This document shows positions 42,348-51,283 of a DNA stretch of 64,000 nt, one piece after another. Below the pieces are notes generated by a model that saw nothing but the letters and a program-made list of their open reading frames with translations, had not been told where the DNA came from and did no database searches. Location of the stretch: the NCBI GenBank assembly GCA_030752605.1, contig JASMDX010000078.1, forward strand, positions 4,458 through 68,457. Reading direction: 5' to 3'. Every line of letters begins with the position of its first letter. The first letter of the stretch is position 1. The stretch is from GCA-2731375 sp002731375 (GTDB taxonomy: Bacteria; Pseudomonadota; Alphaproteobacteria; GCA-2731375). A program made the position numbers and the translations under genes.

Positions 42348-42551
42348 ATATTACCCGCTTTGTCCATGCCCTGGCGATAGGGTCAGCGGCGTAAGCGGCT
42401 TAATCTGGTATGTGAAGTTCTATGACCCGGCGACGGAATTCAGTTGGGCCGCGGCGTAGGTGGCAGCTGCTGCCGCGGGCGAGACGCTGAAGCTAGGTAG
42501 GCTGGGTTTATCGGCTGTCTGCGCGTTGCGCTTGCCGGGACCATCGGATCT

Positions 42552-43574
42552 TTACAACTCCTCCCTCATGACCCTGGCGCCTGCCACCATGGCCTCGGTC
42601 TTACTCCGTGCCAGCCAGCGCGGAATGGCGGAAAAGCCGCAATCAGCCGTAACGGTCAGCTTGTCGGCAGGGACATAGCGCAAAACCTCACGGATCCGCA
42701 CCGCGACATCCTTGGCGCTCTCTTCGTGGAATGACTTCACGTCCACCACGCCGGCGGCAATGTTGTAGCGCTCCGACAGCGGCGCCAGGATATCCAGCTC
42801 CGCCATTTCGCGGTTGGCGAATTCCAGCACCAGCATGCCTGTTTCTAACTGCTCCATCGCGCCCATCAGTCGCCGCATTCCACGCGGTGATGACGGACGG
42901 GAAGCGTTGTTGCCAAAGCAAATATGCACCGCCGTGTGTTCCACCAGGCCACGGGTGACCTGATTGATGCAGTTAGCGGCTTCGTCCAGGCTGCGCCGCT
43001 CGGGCACGAAGGTCAGGCCCGGTTCGTCAATTTGAATAAAATCCGCGCCGGCCAGACGCAGAGCCTCGACCTCCTGACGCAGCATCATGATGATATCGTC
43101 CATCAATGGTTCCACGCTCGGGTAATGCGGTTCGGGCAGGATATTGGAGGCAAATGTCAGGGGTCCGGGAAAGGCGATTTTGATGTTCCGTCCCGGTACC
43201 AGGCGGGCCAGGTCTTCGTATTCCTGAACTAGACCTAGGCCTTCCGGGGCACAGACTTTCTCGGTCGCAAAAAAATGCGGCGCCATGTCATAGCCGGGCA
43301 CGCCCAGTTTGCGCGGCCGCTCCTGCCGGGCGATGCCCGAGATGCGGTCATACATCTCGTAGACAAAGCGTTGTCGGCGCAATTCGCCATCGGAGATGAT
43401 ATCGATGCCGGCTTCCACCTGATCGGAGATGGCCAGCCGTGTCGCATCCTCGAACGCTTCGGCAATATCCATTGGCGCCGCCGCATCGCGCATATGCTGG
43501 CGAAACAGATGCATCCAGCCGGGGATGGCGTAGCTGCCCACACCCATGGTTGGCAGAATTGGTAGGTTTTTCAT
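42552..43574 (-). CDS. MetE-like cobalamin-independent methyltransferase, single domain
   Basis: A 340-residue protein matching the catalytic barrel of methionine synthase MetE without the N-terminal duplicate. Zinc ligands are visible as His-x-Cys (VHICFGN), a Glu in LVLEFANRE and a Cys in VTADCGFSAIPRW; IQIDEPGLTF is also typical. Such short forms can act as methyltransferases for methionine or other methylated metabolites. ATG 43574 follows AAGGA and starts the family N-terminus (ILPTMGVGSYAIPGW), so the open frame to 43661 is not used. Confidence 0.88.
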   Translation of the reverse strand: MKNLPILPTMGVGSYAIPGWMHLFRQHMRDAAAPMDIAEAFEDATRLAISDQVEAGIDIISDGELRRQRFVYEMYDRISGIARQERPRKLGVPGYDMAPHFFATEKVCAPEGLGLVQEYEDLARLVPGRNIKIAFPGPLTFASNILPEPHYPSVEPLMDDIIMMLRQEVEALRLAGADFIQIDEPGLTFVPERRSLDEAANCINQVTRGLVEHTAVHICFGNNASRPSSPRGMRRLMGAMEQLETGMLVLEFANREMAELDILAPLSERYNIAAGVVDVKSFHEESAKDVAVRIREVLRYVPADKLTVTADCGFSAIPRWLARSKTEAMVAGARVMREEL

Positions 43575-44046
43575 GTTGTTGTCCTTCGTAGCGGTGCCTC
43601 TCCCGTAGATATAGACGAACCCTAGCAACAGGTGAAGTAAGGAGGCGACAAGGGTGTTCAAATTGATTTTGAGAACAAATCTCGGATAAGCCTGGATGCG
43701 AGATAAATTTCATTTTAGAGTCGCTGGAATATATTTTATGCAATCGATTTCGCAAAAAGCTGTATCGTCAGCACAGGGCGTCAATGGTTGCCTAGAATTG
43801 GCATGCCTCCTCGGGGCTCTCCCACAGGCTAACCACCCCATCCCCCCACCGTAGCCCGACCTGACAGTTGGGGTGCGGCAAAATGTCCCAGCCTAATAAT
43901 TCTAATTAGTCTAATTTAATTCTAAGCTGGATGGTGCTAACTTCTGTTAACCAGCTAGCGTGGTGCAGACGGTGAAGCGTTAGTCGGCTGCAGCGATCCG
44001 TCGCCAAGCGAACGTTCATTGCAGGAAGGAAATTGCGAGTGGCACT
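43575..44046. other. Intergenic region with AT-rich inverted repeat
   Basis: About 470 bases without a gene between divergent metE-like and PAS-BTAD genes. At 43888-43930 CCAGC and GCTGG bracket a 33-base AT-rich core with TCTAATT repeats, a possible operator. The segment 43670-43760 is also AT-rich. I see no RNA gene. Confidence 0.5.
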
Positions 44047-45210
44047 ATGTTAGTTGCGCATCACTTGGTTGACCAAGCTTCTGATGCCGCCTTCGCTATC
44101 GACGGTAAGCAGCGCATTTTGAGCTGGAACGACCGGGCTGAGCGGCTATTAGACTACCGGCGCCGCGAGGTGATTGGCGAGGATTGTGCCGAGGTACTGC
44201 GGGCGGTGACGCTTGACGGCAAGCCGGTCTGCGCCCCGAATTGCGATGGTCTACGCTGCTTCGTGCGGTTCCAGCCTTTTGAAGCCAAGTCCTGTCTGGC
44301 AGTCCATCGCGACGGCCACAAGATTGCCCTGGACATCGCTTCGATGGTGATGCCACGCGAGGCAAGCGATGGCGATCAGATGACCGGGGTGGCGGTGATT
44401 TTCTTGCGCGGTCAGGAGGAGGACGGCCAGCAGGCACTGGCAGACACGCGGTTGCAGATTTTTGCCTTCGGTGCCTTCGGCCTCACTATCGGCGGTCGCA
44501 GTCTGGAGGTGGAGAGCTGGGGACGCAAACAGGCGCTGACCCTTTTGAAGTTGCTTCTGGTGAATTTGGGTCGTGCGATTCCACGCGAAGTCCTGATCGA
44601 CAAGCTGTGGCCGGACGTGGACGAAAAAACCGGCTGGGGCCGACTGAAGGTGACGGTGTACTACTTGCGCCGCCAATTGCGTGCCGCCGGCATCAATGAA
44701 ACTGTGGTCGAGACCAAGGGCCGGGCCTATACGCTGCGACACGAAGCGGTCTGCGTGGATGCCCGCATCTACGAAGATTTTATCGCTGCCGGTGATGCCT
44801 GCCGCAAACGGCAGCATTGGGAGGGCGCGCTGGACCACTTCAGCCAGGCCCTGCGGCTGTATCGCGGGCACTATATGAGTGAGGATTTTCATGCCGATTG
44901 GTGCTCGGAAGAACGGGAGCGGCTGCGCGAAATCCATCTGGAAATGTTGACCGATATGGCGGAGTGCTATGTCGAATTAAGCCAACATAGAGAGGCGGTG
45001 GCGGTATGCCGTGGCATCTTGGTCGAAGATCCGTGTCGGGAGAATATCCATCGTGCGCTGATGGAAAATCTCATTTATTTGGGTCGTACCGGTTCAGCCC
45101 GGGCGCAGTACTTCCGCTGCTGCGAGATCCTGGCCAGCGAACTTTCGGTGGAACCCATGCCTGAGACCAAAGAGCTCTATCAGCGGATCGCCAGGTTGCG
45201 GACGACCTAG
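44047..45210 (+). CDS. PAS-wHTH-BTAD transcriptional regulator, 387 aa
   Basis: Three modules: an N-terminal PAS domain (residues 1-125; ILSWNDRAERLLDYRRREVI), an OmpR-like winged helix (about 140-225; QALTLLKLLLVNLGRAIPRE, LIDKLWPDVDEKTGWGRLKV) and a C-terminal BTAD helical-repeat domain (230-385; HFSQALRLYRGHYMSEDFHA). BTAD regulators are best known in actinobacteria as pathway activators. There is no membrane segment. ATG 44047 is chosen although the AGGAAGGA site lies 17 bases before it. The nearest downstream gene on the same strand is the di-heme peroxidase. Confidence 0.88.
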   Translation: MLVAHHLVDQASDAAFAIDGKQRILSWNDRAERLLDYRRREVIGEDCAEVLRAVTLDGKPVCAPNCDGLRCFVRFQPFEAKSCLAVHRDGHKIALDIASMVMPREASDGDQMTGVAVIFLRGQEEDGQQALADTRLQIFAFGAFGLTIGGRSLEVESWGRKQALTLLKLLLVNLGRAIPREVLIDKLWPDVDEKTGWGRLKVTVYYLRRQLRAAGINETVVETKGRAYTLRHEAVCVDARIYEDFIAAGDACRKRQHWEGALDHFSQALRLYRGHYMSEDFHADWCSEERERLREIHLEMLTDMAECYVELSQHREAVAVCRGILVEDPCRENIHRALMENLIYLGRTGSARAQYFRCCEILASELSVEPMPETKELYQRIARLRTT

Positions 45211-45224
45211 TCACCAACTGAATT

Positions 45225-45303
45225 CTGCTAGGAACGGGCATCGGGGCGGAGGCCTTCTGGCAAAACCTTGAAGCGATCGGCAACGATCTGACGCCGAAAA
45301 ACC
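45225..45303 (+). pseudogene. Short remnant of malate synthase G N-terminus
   Basis: About 26 codons with no start read LGTGIGAEAFWQNLEAIGND followed by LTPKN. This matches the well-conserved N-terminal LPGTGVDAEAFW...DLAPRN region of malate synthase G, then similarity stops. The rest of 45304-45592 shows no gene. A short match like this needs a database search. Confidence 0.4.
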
Positions 45304-45592
45304 TGGCAACGGCTGTGGCGCAGTCGCACGCAAAACCCGCGCGGGGGCCATCAGGTGGCGGCCACAAAAACCTTTAAACCCTCCTAGAGAGCCGACACGG
45401 CTTCCCCCGCCGCATGACGTTCATCTATGGCTGACTGGTAGCCTTCTGTCACCAAACCGTCACTGCGCCATCCTAAGATTTGCGGGCATTGATTTGGCGG
45501 TGCTGTGAGCAATGCGAGATGACCAGGTATCGAGAGAGTGCGATGCCGCTGCGGACCATCGCCCAGAGAGTTGATAGGCTAGGAGGAAATTT

Positions 45593-46645
45593 ATGAGGTA
45601 TTCATCGATCACTGCATTCATAATGGTTTTGGCGCTCGCGCAAGGTGTGGAGGCCGCCGCCGATACTGAATTCAGAAAGCCAACTGCAGCGGAGGAGAAA
45701 CTCCTCAACCTGCCGCTTGGTTTAAACGCTAACTTCGCTGCCATACCAAGCGATAACCCAATCACGAAGGAAAAAATCGAACTGGGTCGACTCCTCTATT
45801 TCGATACCCGGCTTTCCAGAAACGATACCATCGCCTGCGCTACCTGCCACAATCCGAAGCTGGGTTTTACCGACGGCCAACCTGTGTCGCTCGGCATCGG
45901 CACCCTCAAGGGCGGTCGAAGCGCGCCGACGGTGATCAACCGGCTGTTCAGCAAGGCACAATTCTGGGACGGTCGTGCTCCCTCGCTCGAGGAGCAAGCG
46001 AAGGGACCGATTACCAACTTGATAGAAATGGGCATGCCATCCCACGATGTTGTCATAAACAAACTCAATGACATCAGGGGATATAGGGATAGGTTCAATA
46101 AGGTTTTTGGAACAGTGGTCACTCTTGACGGCGTCGCCAAGGCAATTGCCACCTTCGAACGAACGGTGGTGTCGGGCAATTCTGCTTTCGATCGTTATCA
46201 GGATGCCATTGAGGGGGCCATTACGGAGGCGCAAATTCGCGGGTTGAAAATCTTCAAGGAGAAAGCCCGCTGCACCCAGTGCCATGCCGGCTTCAATCTT
46301 ACGGACGAGAAATTCCACAACATCGGCGTTGGTTGGGGCGGACACCGTCCGGATCTCGGTTTGTTTGATGAAACCAAGAAGCTGGTGGACATGGGCAAGT
46401 TCAAGACCCCTACCCTTCGCGACATTGCCGATACTGGTCCCTACATGCATGACGGGCGGTTTGCGACCCTGCGTCAGGTCATCGATTTCTATGACAGGGG
46501 CGGTGATCCGAACCCATTCCTCGACAAGGAGATCGTGAAGCTCAATTTGACCGAGCAAGAGAAGAGGGATCTCGAGGTATTCCTACATGCCTTGAGTGGC
46601 GAAGGATGGCAGACCAAGGTGGCGCCCAAGGGGTTTCCGCAATAA
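45593..46645 (+). CDS. Di-heme cytochrome c peroxidase / MauG-family protein
   Basis: A periplasmic protein of 350 residues: signal peptide at 1-22 (MVLALAQGVEAAA), heme c sites C82-x2-C85-H86 (CATCH) and C227-x2-C230-H231 (CTQCH). The conserved WDGRAPSLEEQAKGPI and PTLRDIADTGPYMHDG regions match bacterial di-heme peroxidases, which reduce H2O2 with cytochrome c or modify a partner protein. A strong AGGAGG precedes the start. The upstream gene on the same strand is a PAS-BTAD regulator, 380 bases away. Confidence 0.93.
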   Translation: MRYSSITAFIMVLALAQGVEAAADTEFRKPTAAEEKLLNLPLGLNANFAAIPSDNPITKEKIELGRLLYFDTRLSRNDTIACATCHNPKLGFTDGQPVSLGIGTLKGGRSAPTVINRLFSKAQFWDGRAPSLEEQAKGPITNLIEMGMPSHDVVINKLNDIRGYRDRFNKVFGTVVTLDGVAKAIATFERTVVSGNSAFDRYQDAIEGAITEAQIRGLKIFKEKARCTQCHAGFNLTDEKFHNIGVGWGGHRPDLGLFDETKKLVDMGKFKTPTLRDIADTGPYMHDGRFATLRQVIDFYDRGGDPNPFLDKEIVKLNLTEQEKRDLEVFLHALSGEGWQTKVAPKGFPQ

Positions 46646-47280
46646 CTCGGCGTATTTCTTGGTTCCCGGGGGATAATCTTCCCCTGGGAGCCTGTTGCGG
46701 ACGTATCCTGCGGTTTCGATGTGGGCTTGCCTCCGAGACCTGACCCCAAGAGATGTACCAACGTGACCTCCAGTGCGTTGATCGATATCACTGGTCGCCA
46801 TTGGGCACGGAACAACGTTGTCACAGCCAACTTGATTTGCCGGGTAGAGGACGCCTGAAACAAGGTTGCCTCCGAACCCACGGTACTGGCCGCCGCCGAG
46901 GCGTAGCGGCCAAGCAGCCTTATTCGCCGCCCAGAGGGGCTCTGAGGCGGTCGATCAGGACAAAGGCGGAGCGGTGGGGTAATCATGGGGTCCAAAGACC
47001 CGGCTACGCGCGCCAGGAGGGGAATTGGCCCGAATTGATACAACAATGGCAACCCTACGGCTGGAGGCTCAGCACGTGGGCCGAAAAAGCAGTTCGTGGT
47101 TTCCGGGCAGGTCCCGTTCGGCTACTATTGGCATAGAGTTTCGAAATAATCAGGGGAGTATCGGTCCATATGTGGAAACGGACCGGTAGATTTAATCCCA
47201 TGACATGGGAACGCAAAGCGCTTCGGATCTCGCCATCTGATGAATTCGACCAAACATCCCAGTCTGGTGGGATACAGGTC
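46646..47280. other. Gap without a recognisable gene
   Basis: No frame here gives a family I know. A minus-strand open frame (46489-47052) overlaps the peroxidase antisense and has poor coding character. On the plus strand ALIDITGRHWARNNVVTANL near 46780-46840 looks protein-like but is closed quickly by a stop; it might be a gene remnant. Confidence 0.4.
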
Positions 47281-48372
47281 ATGGGTCGGATGCGATCGGT
47301 TTTGTTGATTCTGACGGTAGCCATGATGGTGGTCATGTTCCCTGATCTCGGCCAGGCGCGGGATCGGAGTTCGGCTCCAAAGAGAGACCGCGTCGCCCGT
47401 GACTTCAGGCACGCCGATGTCGATGGCGATCGCAAACTCAGCGCCGTCGAGTGGCACCGCCGCGGCAATTTCCAACGACTGGATAGGAACGCCGATGGCT
47501 ACCTGAGCCTCGAGGAAGTCCGCGCACTCTACAGGGGCCATGACGACAGGTCATACGTGTGGCCTCCCAAAGGCATGCCGCTGCCCACAGTCGAAATCGA
47601 CCCCGCCGTCGAAGCCGACCGCGTGGGGCGCCAGGCGCTGGACAAGGAGACGCTGTGCGGCATTGGCCGGTCCCGGAAATGCGACGTCGTTCATCAGCGG
47701 AGGCGCGGCCTGATGGAGACGGGAACTGGTCCCCGTTTTCCAAAGAACGCTATTTGCGCTGGCGCCGACGACTATTGGGCCATGGATTACACGTACAAGC
47801 GCAACCGCCAGAGTTATCACGGAGGAATCGACCTGCCGGCGCCTTGGGGCACGCCGATGCGTGCCGTCGCGGCGGGATCGGTCGTTGCCAAATACCAGGC
47901 CCATCAATCCAAGCGCGGGACCGAAGTGGTCCTGCGCCATACCCCAGAGCAAACCGATCTGCCCGTGTGGACCTACAGCGCCTACGGCCACCTCGATGCC
48001 ATGCCGGACCTAGTGATCGGCCAGCGCGTAGCAATGGGACAGATCATCGGCCCCACTGGCAACTCCGGCATCAGTGGCAGAAGCCGCAGAGGATCGGGCC
48101 AATCGAACAGGCGGCGCCCGGCCATTCATCTGGCGATGTTTTACAGCGACAGTGCGGCCTACGGCGAAGCCAACGATACTATTATACCGGTCAATGGCTA
48201 TTGGCTCGATCCTATGGCCTTTTACCGCCAAAAAGGACTGATCGATTCCCCCTCGATGAAAGCCCTTTCCGAGGCTGAAAAGGACGTGCCGATCCCGGTG
48301 TTGTTCGTGGACGGCACGACATATCCGGCTAACACCAAGCTGGTCTGGCCCTATGCCTGCCGGCGCGATTGA
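47281..48372 (+). CDS. Secreted EF-hand protein with M23 peptidase domain, 363 aa
   Basis: A signal peptide (MRSVLLILTVAMMVVMF) is followed by two EF-hand-like calcium loops, DVDGDRKLSAVEW and DRNADGYLSLEEV (about residues 45-90), and a lysostaphin-type M23 domain. In the latter YHGGIDLPAPWGTPM carries the zinc His and Asp and RPAIHLAMF the H-x-H-like late motif, here with a single His (IHLAM); YGHLDAM is also conserved. It would act on cell-wall peptides in the periplasm. The frame is open to 47170, but ATG 47281 or 47290 gives the signal peptide. The lone His may affect activity. Confidence 0.8.
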   Translation: MGRMRSVLLILTVAMMVVMFPDLGQARDRSSAPKRDRVARDFRHADVDGDRKLSAVEWHRRGNFQRLDRNADGYLSLEEVRALYRGHDDRSYVWPPKGMPLPTVEIDPAVEADRVGRQALDKETLCGIGRSRKCDVVHQRRRGLMETGTGPRFPKNAICAGADDYWAMDYTYKRNRQSYHGGIDLPAPWGTPMRAVAAGSVVAKYQAHQSKRGTEVVLRHTPEQTDLPVWTYSAYGHLDAMPDLVIGQRVAMGQIIGPTGNSGISGRSRRGSGQSNRRRPAIHLAMFYSDSAAYGEANDTIIPVNGYWLDPMAFYRQKGLIDSPSMKALSEAEKDVPIPVLFVDGTTYPANTKLVWPYACRRD

Positions 48373-48562
48373 TCACTCGAACCGCGTCGAGGACGATGAT
48401 CCGGAGATCGACACGCTCAGCTGTTTGAGCCCCTGATGTTCGGCCGATGATGTCGAGAGCCGGGAAGATTTTGAGGATGCATTATCGATCACAAACGCCA
48501 GAAAAAAACCTGTGGGTGCGGTCGTTCTGGGCATGGACTTGAGTAGCTGGCATGCCGGATGT

Positions 48563-49360
48563 CTAAGCGGAGGTTGTCGGTAGAATCATATAGACGGCCA
48601 CCGCCAGCATTGCGACGCCGCCGAATTTGCCAAATAGATCCCCATGCGGCAGAACCTTTTCCCCCAGGACTAAAATGGCGATCAACGCGACCCATAACAG
48701 GTTCATAACACCGCCCACAAACAGCAGACCCATTAACAGCCAACAACAGCCCAGACAATAGGCGCCATGAGATAGCCCCATCTTCAAGGCACCGAGATCA
48801 CCCGGCAGCCAACCGGTCATAAGGAAGCCCAAGGGAGAGCGGCATTTGCCCAGGCAGGCCTGTTTCAATGGAGTCAGTTGATAGATACCGCAGGCCCCTA
48901 ATAAAACAATGGTTAGCCACTTCGAGGTGCCTATCATCATGGGAGACACCAGGGCCGCCTCGGTCAGCGCCCATTGGGCTAATGTGGCGGCAATGCTGAA
49001 CAACGCCCAGACGAATAGATAGGCGCCGGCGAAGATAGCGATGCGCAGGCTGGGGTTTTTATCCTGTGCCTGTTTGCGGGTGACGGTGGCGAACAGCAGT
49101 ATCATGGGGGCTGCGGAGGGCACCATCATACCCACCATCATGACGAACCACATTACCGCCATCAGGGCAAAGGTGGTTGTGGTCCATGCGCCCATCGTCG
49201 CTTGCATGGACCCTGTTGCCATCACAGCCATGCCCATTAGGCTCATGTCGCCTTGGGACATGTTTTTGGCCAAGACAGCCAAATAGATCCACGACAGGAT
49301 GCTTAAGCCAGCCAGGGCGATGAAGACCAGGGCCCGGTCCCGTATCAATATGCGTTCCAT
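48563..49360 (-). CDS. DUF2182 integral membrane protein
   Basis: A 265-residue membrane protein with about seven hydrophobic segments. Methionine-rich helices (MAVMWFVMMVGMMVPSAAPM) and YQLTPLKQACLGKCRSP are the signature of DUF2182, described as predicted metal-binding membrane proteins. MSHGAYCLGCCWLLM-like sequence near residue 200 adds further Cys/His. ATG 49360 is the natural start. It follows the DUF1326 gene by 69 bases on the same strand, a pairing typical of these two families. Confidence 0.85.
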   Translation of the reverse strand: MERILIRDRALVFIALAGLSILSWIYLAVLAKNMSQGDMSLMGMAVMATGSMQATMGAWTTTTFALMAVMWFVMMVGMMVPSAAPMILLFATVTRKQAQDKNPSLRIAIFAGAYLFVWALFSIAATLAQWALTEAALVSPMMIGTSKWLTIVLLGACGIYQLTPLKQACLGKCRSPLGFLMTGWLPGDLGALKMGLSHGAYCLGCCWLLMGLLFVGGVMNLLWVALIAILVLGEKVLPHGDLFGKFGGVAMLAVAVYMILPTTSA

Positions 49361-49429
49361 GATGGCTATCTTTTGTTTGCAAAGCCGGTAACGCCCCAAT
49401 TATGAGAGCGCTGCCATATTCTTTGCGAT

Positions 49430-50107
49430 TTAGCGCATGGCGTCCAAACCGTACAATTCCTTGGCCTCTTCGTAGGAATGGGCCATGCCATTATTGTTGA
49501 AGGCAAAGGTCGCGAGCGAGCTATGTCGCTGGCTATAGTCGAACTTGATATCGCCCGTGCCTTTGGCTGTACCCGAGGCGACCTGTGCCTCGTAAAAGAC
49601 CCAGCCATTGGGCAGAACCGTGCGTACTTCCACCTCTTCATCCGTCACCGGATTGCGGATGGGTGCCGTGGTTGCCGTAACAATATCGGGAACATGGATC
49701 CGGCCCAGTCGCTTGTTGATGTTCCACTCAAACTCAATGGGTGCGAATTGTGGCTCATGGATGGTTTCGACTATAACTGAAAAGATCTGAAACATGGAAC
49801 CCACGGGCTGTCCTTCACCGCCCATGATGGCGAATACCGCAGCTATCTGTTCTTCAGTCGTTTCCGGTCGAAGAATGGGCTGCATGTGGCCGCCACCGTG
49901 ATGAATAGCGCGTGGAAAGAAGTATGTCGCGGCGACCATGACGCCATCCATGTTGACATCGCCGTAATGGCCCTCGTCAATTTGAAAGCCGATGACACCA
50001 TCACAATGCCCTTGTGTCGGGGGGGCCATATTTTCGCAGGGGCAGCCCACATCGCAGCTGCAATATTCGAGATAACGTCCCTTCCAGTACCATTCCGTAT
50101 CGGCCAT
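49430..50107 (-). CDS. DUF1326 protein, 225 aa
   Basis: It starts at ATG 50107 with the family signature YLEYCSCDVGCPCENMAPPT, four clustered cysteines likely to bind metal, and continues with GVMVAATYFFPRAIHHGGGH and LRPETTEEQIAAVFAIMGGE. No signal peptide or membrane helix is seen. The function of DUF1326 is unknown to me; pairing with DUF2182 suggests a joint, metal-related role. Confidence 0.87.
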   Translation of the reverse strand: MADTEWYWKGRYLEYCSCDVGCPCENMAPPTQGHCDGVIGFQIDEGHYGDVNMDGVMVAATYFFPRAIHHGGGHMQPILRPETTEEQIAAVFAIMGGEGQPVGSMFQIFSVIVETIHEPQFAPIEFEWNINKRLGRIHVPDIVTATTAPIRNPVTDEEVEVRTVLPNGWVFYEAQVASGTAKGTGDIKFDYSQRHSSLATFAFNNNGMAHSYEEAKELYGLDAMR

Positions 50108-50612
50108 TTTTCTTGATCCCCTGTTTCTATGTTCATTTGTTTGTTTTGGGCATAACACAGGATATTTTAGGGCGAATCGGCAAGCGCGCAATCTATTTTA
50201 GAACAAGGCATGCTCAATGTTCTCCAATTAGAGTGATAATAATTAGTTACTACAAGTCAGCCCTGGTGGCGTTCGGTCATCAGGTTGGTGTAGTTGCCCA
50301 GGAGGAAAAGGACCGCGATAAGGCCAGGAGAGATCGATCATTTTCTTAGATCGTGTTCGTCTGTGATACTCGCGATAGGTCAAAATCCGACTCTTAGCAT
50401 TGCCTAATATAGCGCCCGCTACTGGGGCATAAGCGGACATGGCGTAATTGCGGTAGCCGTTCCCCAAGGGCTGATCGCAGAAAGAGGTTTCGAGGACACC
50501 TATCGCCGTTTTTTGGCTAAAAACACGGTCTTCATACTTGGCCCTAATATTGTGTTTCCAGCGATCCAGAACCTTGAAAGACCTTTCCGGCCTCGAATAA
50601 TTGGACCTATCA
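50108..50612. other. Gap, one doubtful minus-strand frame
   Basis: A minus-strand frame (50243-50695) reads AIGVLETSFCDQPLGNGYRN and similar text, but lacks a family, overlaps the next hypothetical frame by 82 bases and has no ribosome site. I see no RNA gene. The segment is AT-rich relative to neighbours. Confidence 0.35.
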
Positions 50613-50879
50613 CTAACCGGATTCCAAAAAAACCTTGAAATCGATGCTGTCGAGACTGCGTGGGTCGGCATAGACAGTCCGGTCATCGAACTCATGGATA
50701 TAGGATCTGATGTTCCCGTCTAATGCTATGACGAACCCCAAGCCGGACAGACGATCCTCCGCCCAGTACAGTTGATTGGGGTTTCGGGATCGCGCAAACC
50801 CACGAGGCCAATCAAATAGTACCGGTAGGCCCTTCGGCGTTAATCGATAATGGATTTCGTTCTTTTCATGGATCAGCAA
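50613..50879 (-). CDS. Hypothetical protein, 88 aa
   Basis: A frame without recognised family, rich in charged and aromatic residues (PVLFDWPRGFARSRNPNQLY). It has no membrane segment. It could be a fragment of a larger broken gene together with the downstream frame at 50243-50612, as the surroundings are poor in genes. Weak evidence only. Confidence 0.3.
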   Translation of the reverse strand: MLIHEKNEIHYRLTPKGLPVLFDWPRGFARSRNPNQLYWAEDRLSGLGFVIALDGNIRSYIHEFDDRTVYADPRSLDSIDFKVFLESG

Positions 50880-51283
50880 CCCGGTCTGTGCCGAAGCTTT
50901 CTCACTTGTCTAATGCCTCTTTCCAGCACATTCTGGCTCTCGCGAAAAGGATTTTGATAACCGGACAAGCATCGCCACCGCTAAGCCCCGAGAGGTGCCG
51001 GCGAAGACCTTTCGGATGTTTGTAGCCGGCTCCCACCCGCCGGCGTCCAGGTGCCATGCATTAGGAAAATCTAACAGTCGGATTATGGCACTCTTCGAGG
51101 GTTACGGCCCAAAACCGCGACTTCTGCTGTTCACCCAGCCTCGAGCATTGCCCGAAAATTTTACGACGGTCGAAAATGACCCAGAGCCGACCCGAGAGGT
51201 CATTGGATAACCAGAACTGCAAAGTGGTTTCAGCATGCGTCAGAGTCTTGGAGCACTAGAAATCTTCGCAGAAAAACAAGAAC
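50880..51283. other. Gap with nothing recognisable
   Basis: About 400 bases between a doubtful frame and the M81 peptidase. I checked both strands for tRNA-like folds, strong hairpins and family motifs, and see none. Confidence 0.4.

Noticed and set aside
46489..47052. 187-codon minus-strand frame
   Set aside because: Overlaps the end of the di-heme peroxidase antisense, no family and no ribosome site.
50243..50695. 150-codon minus-strand frame
   Set aside because: Partly protein-like, but overlaps another weak frame and gives no family; kept only as a gap note.
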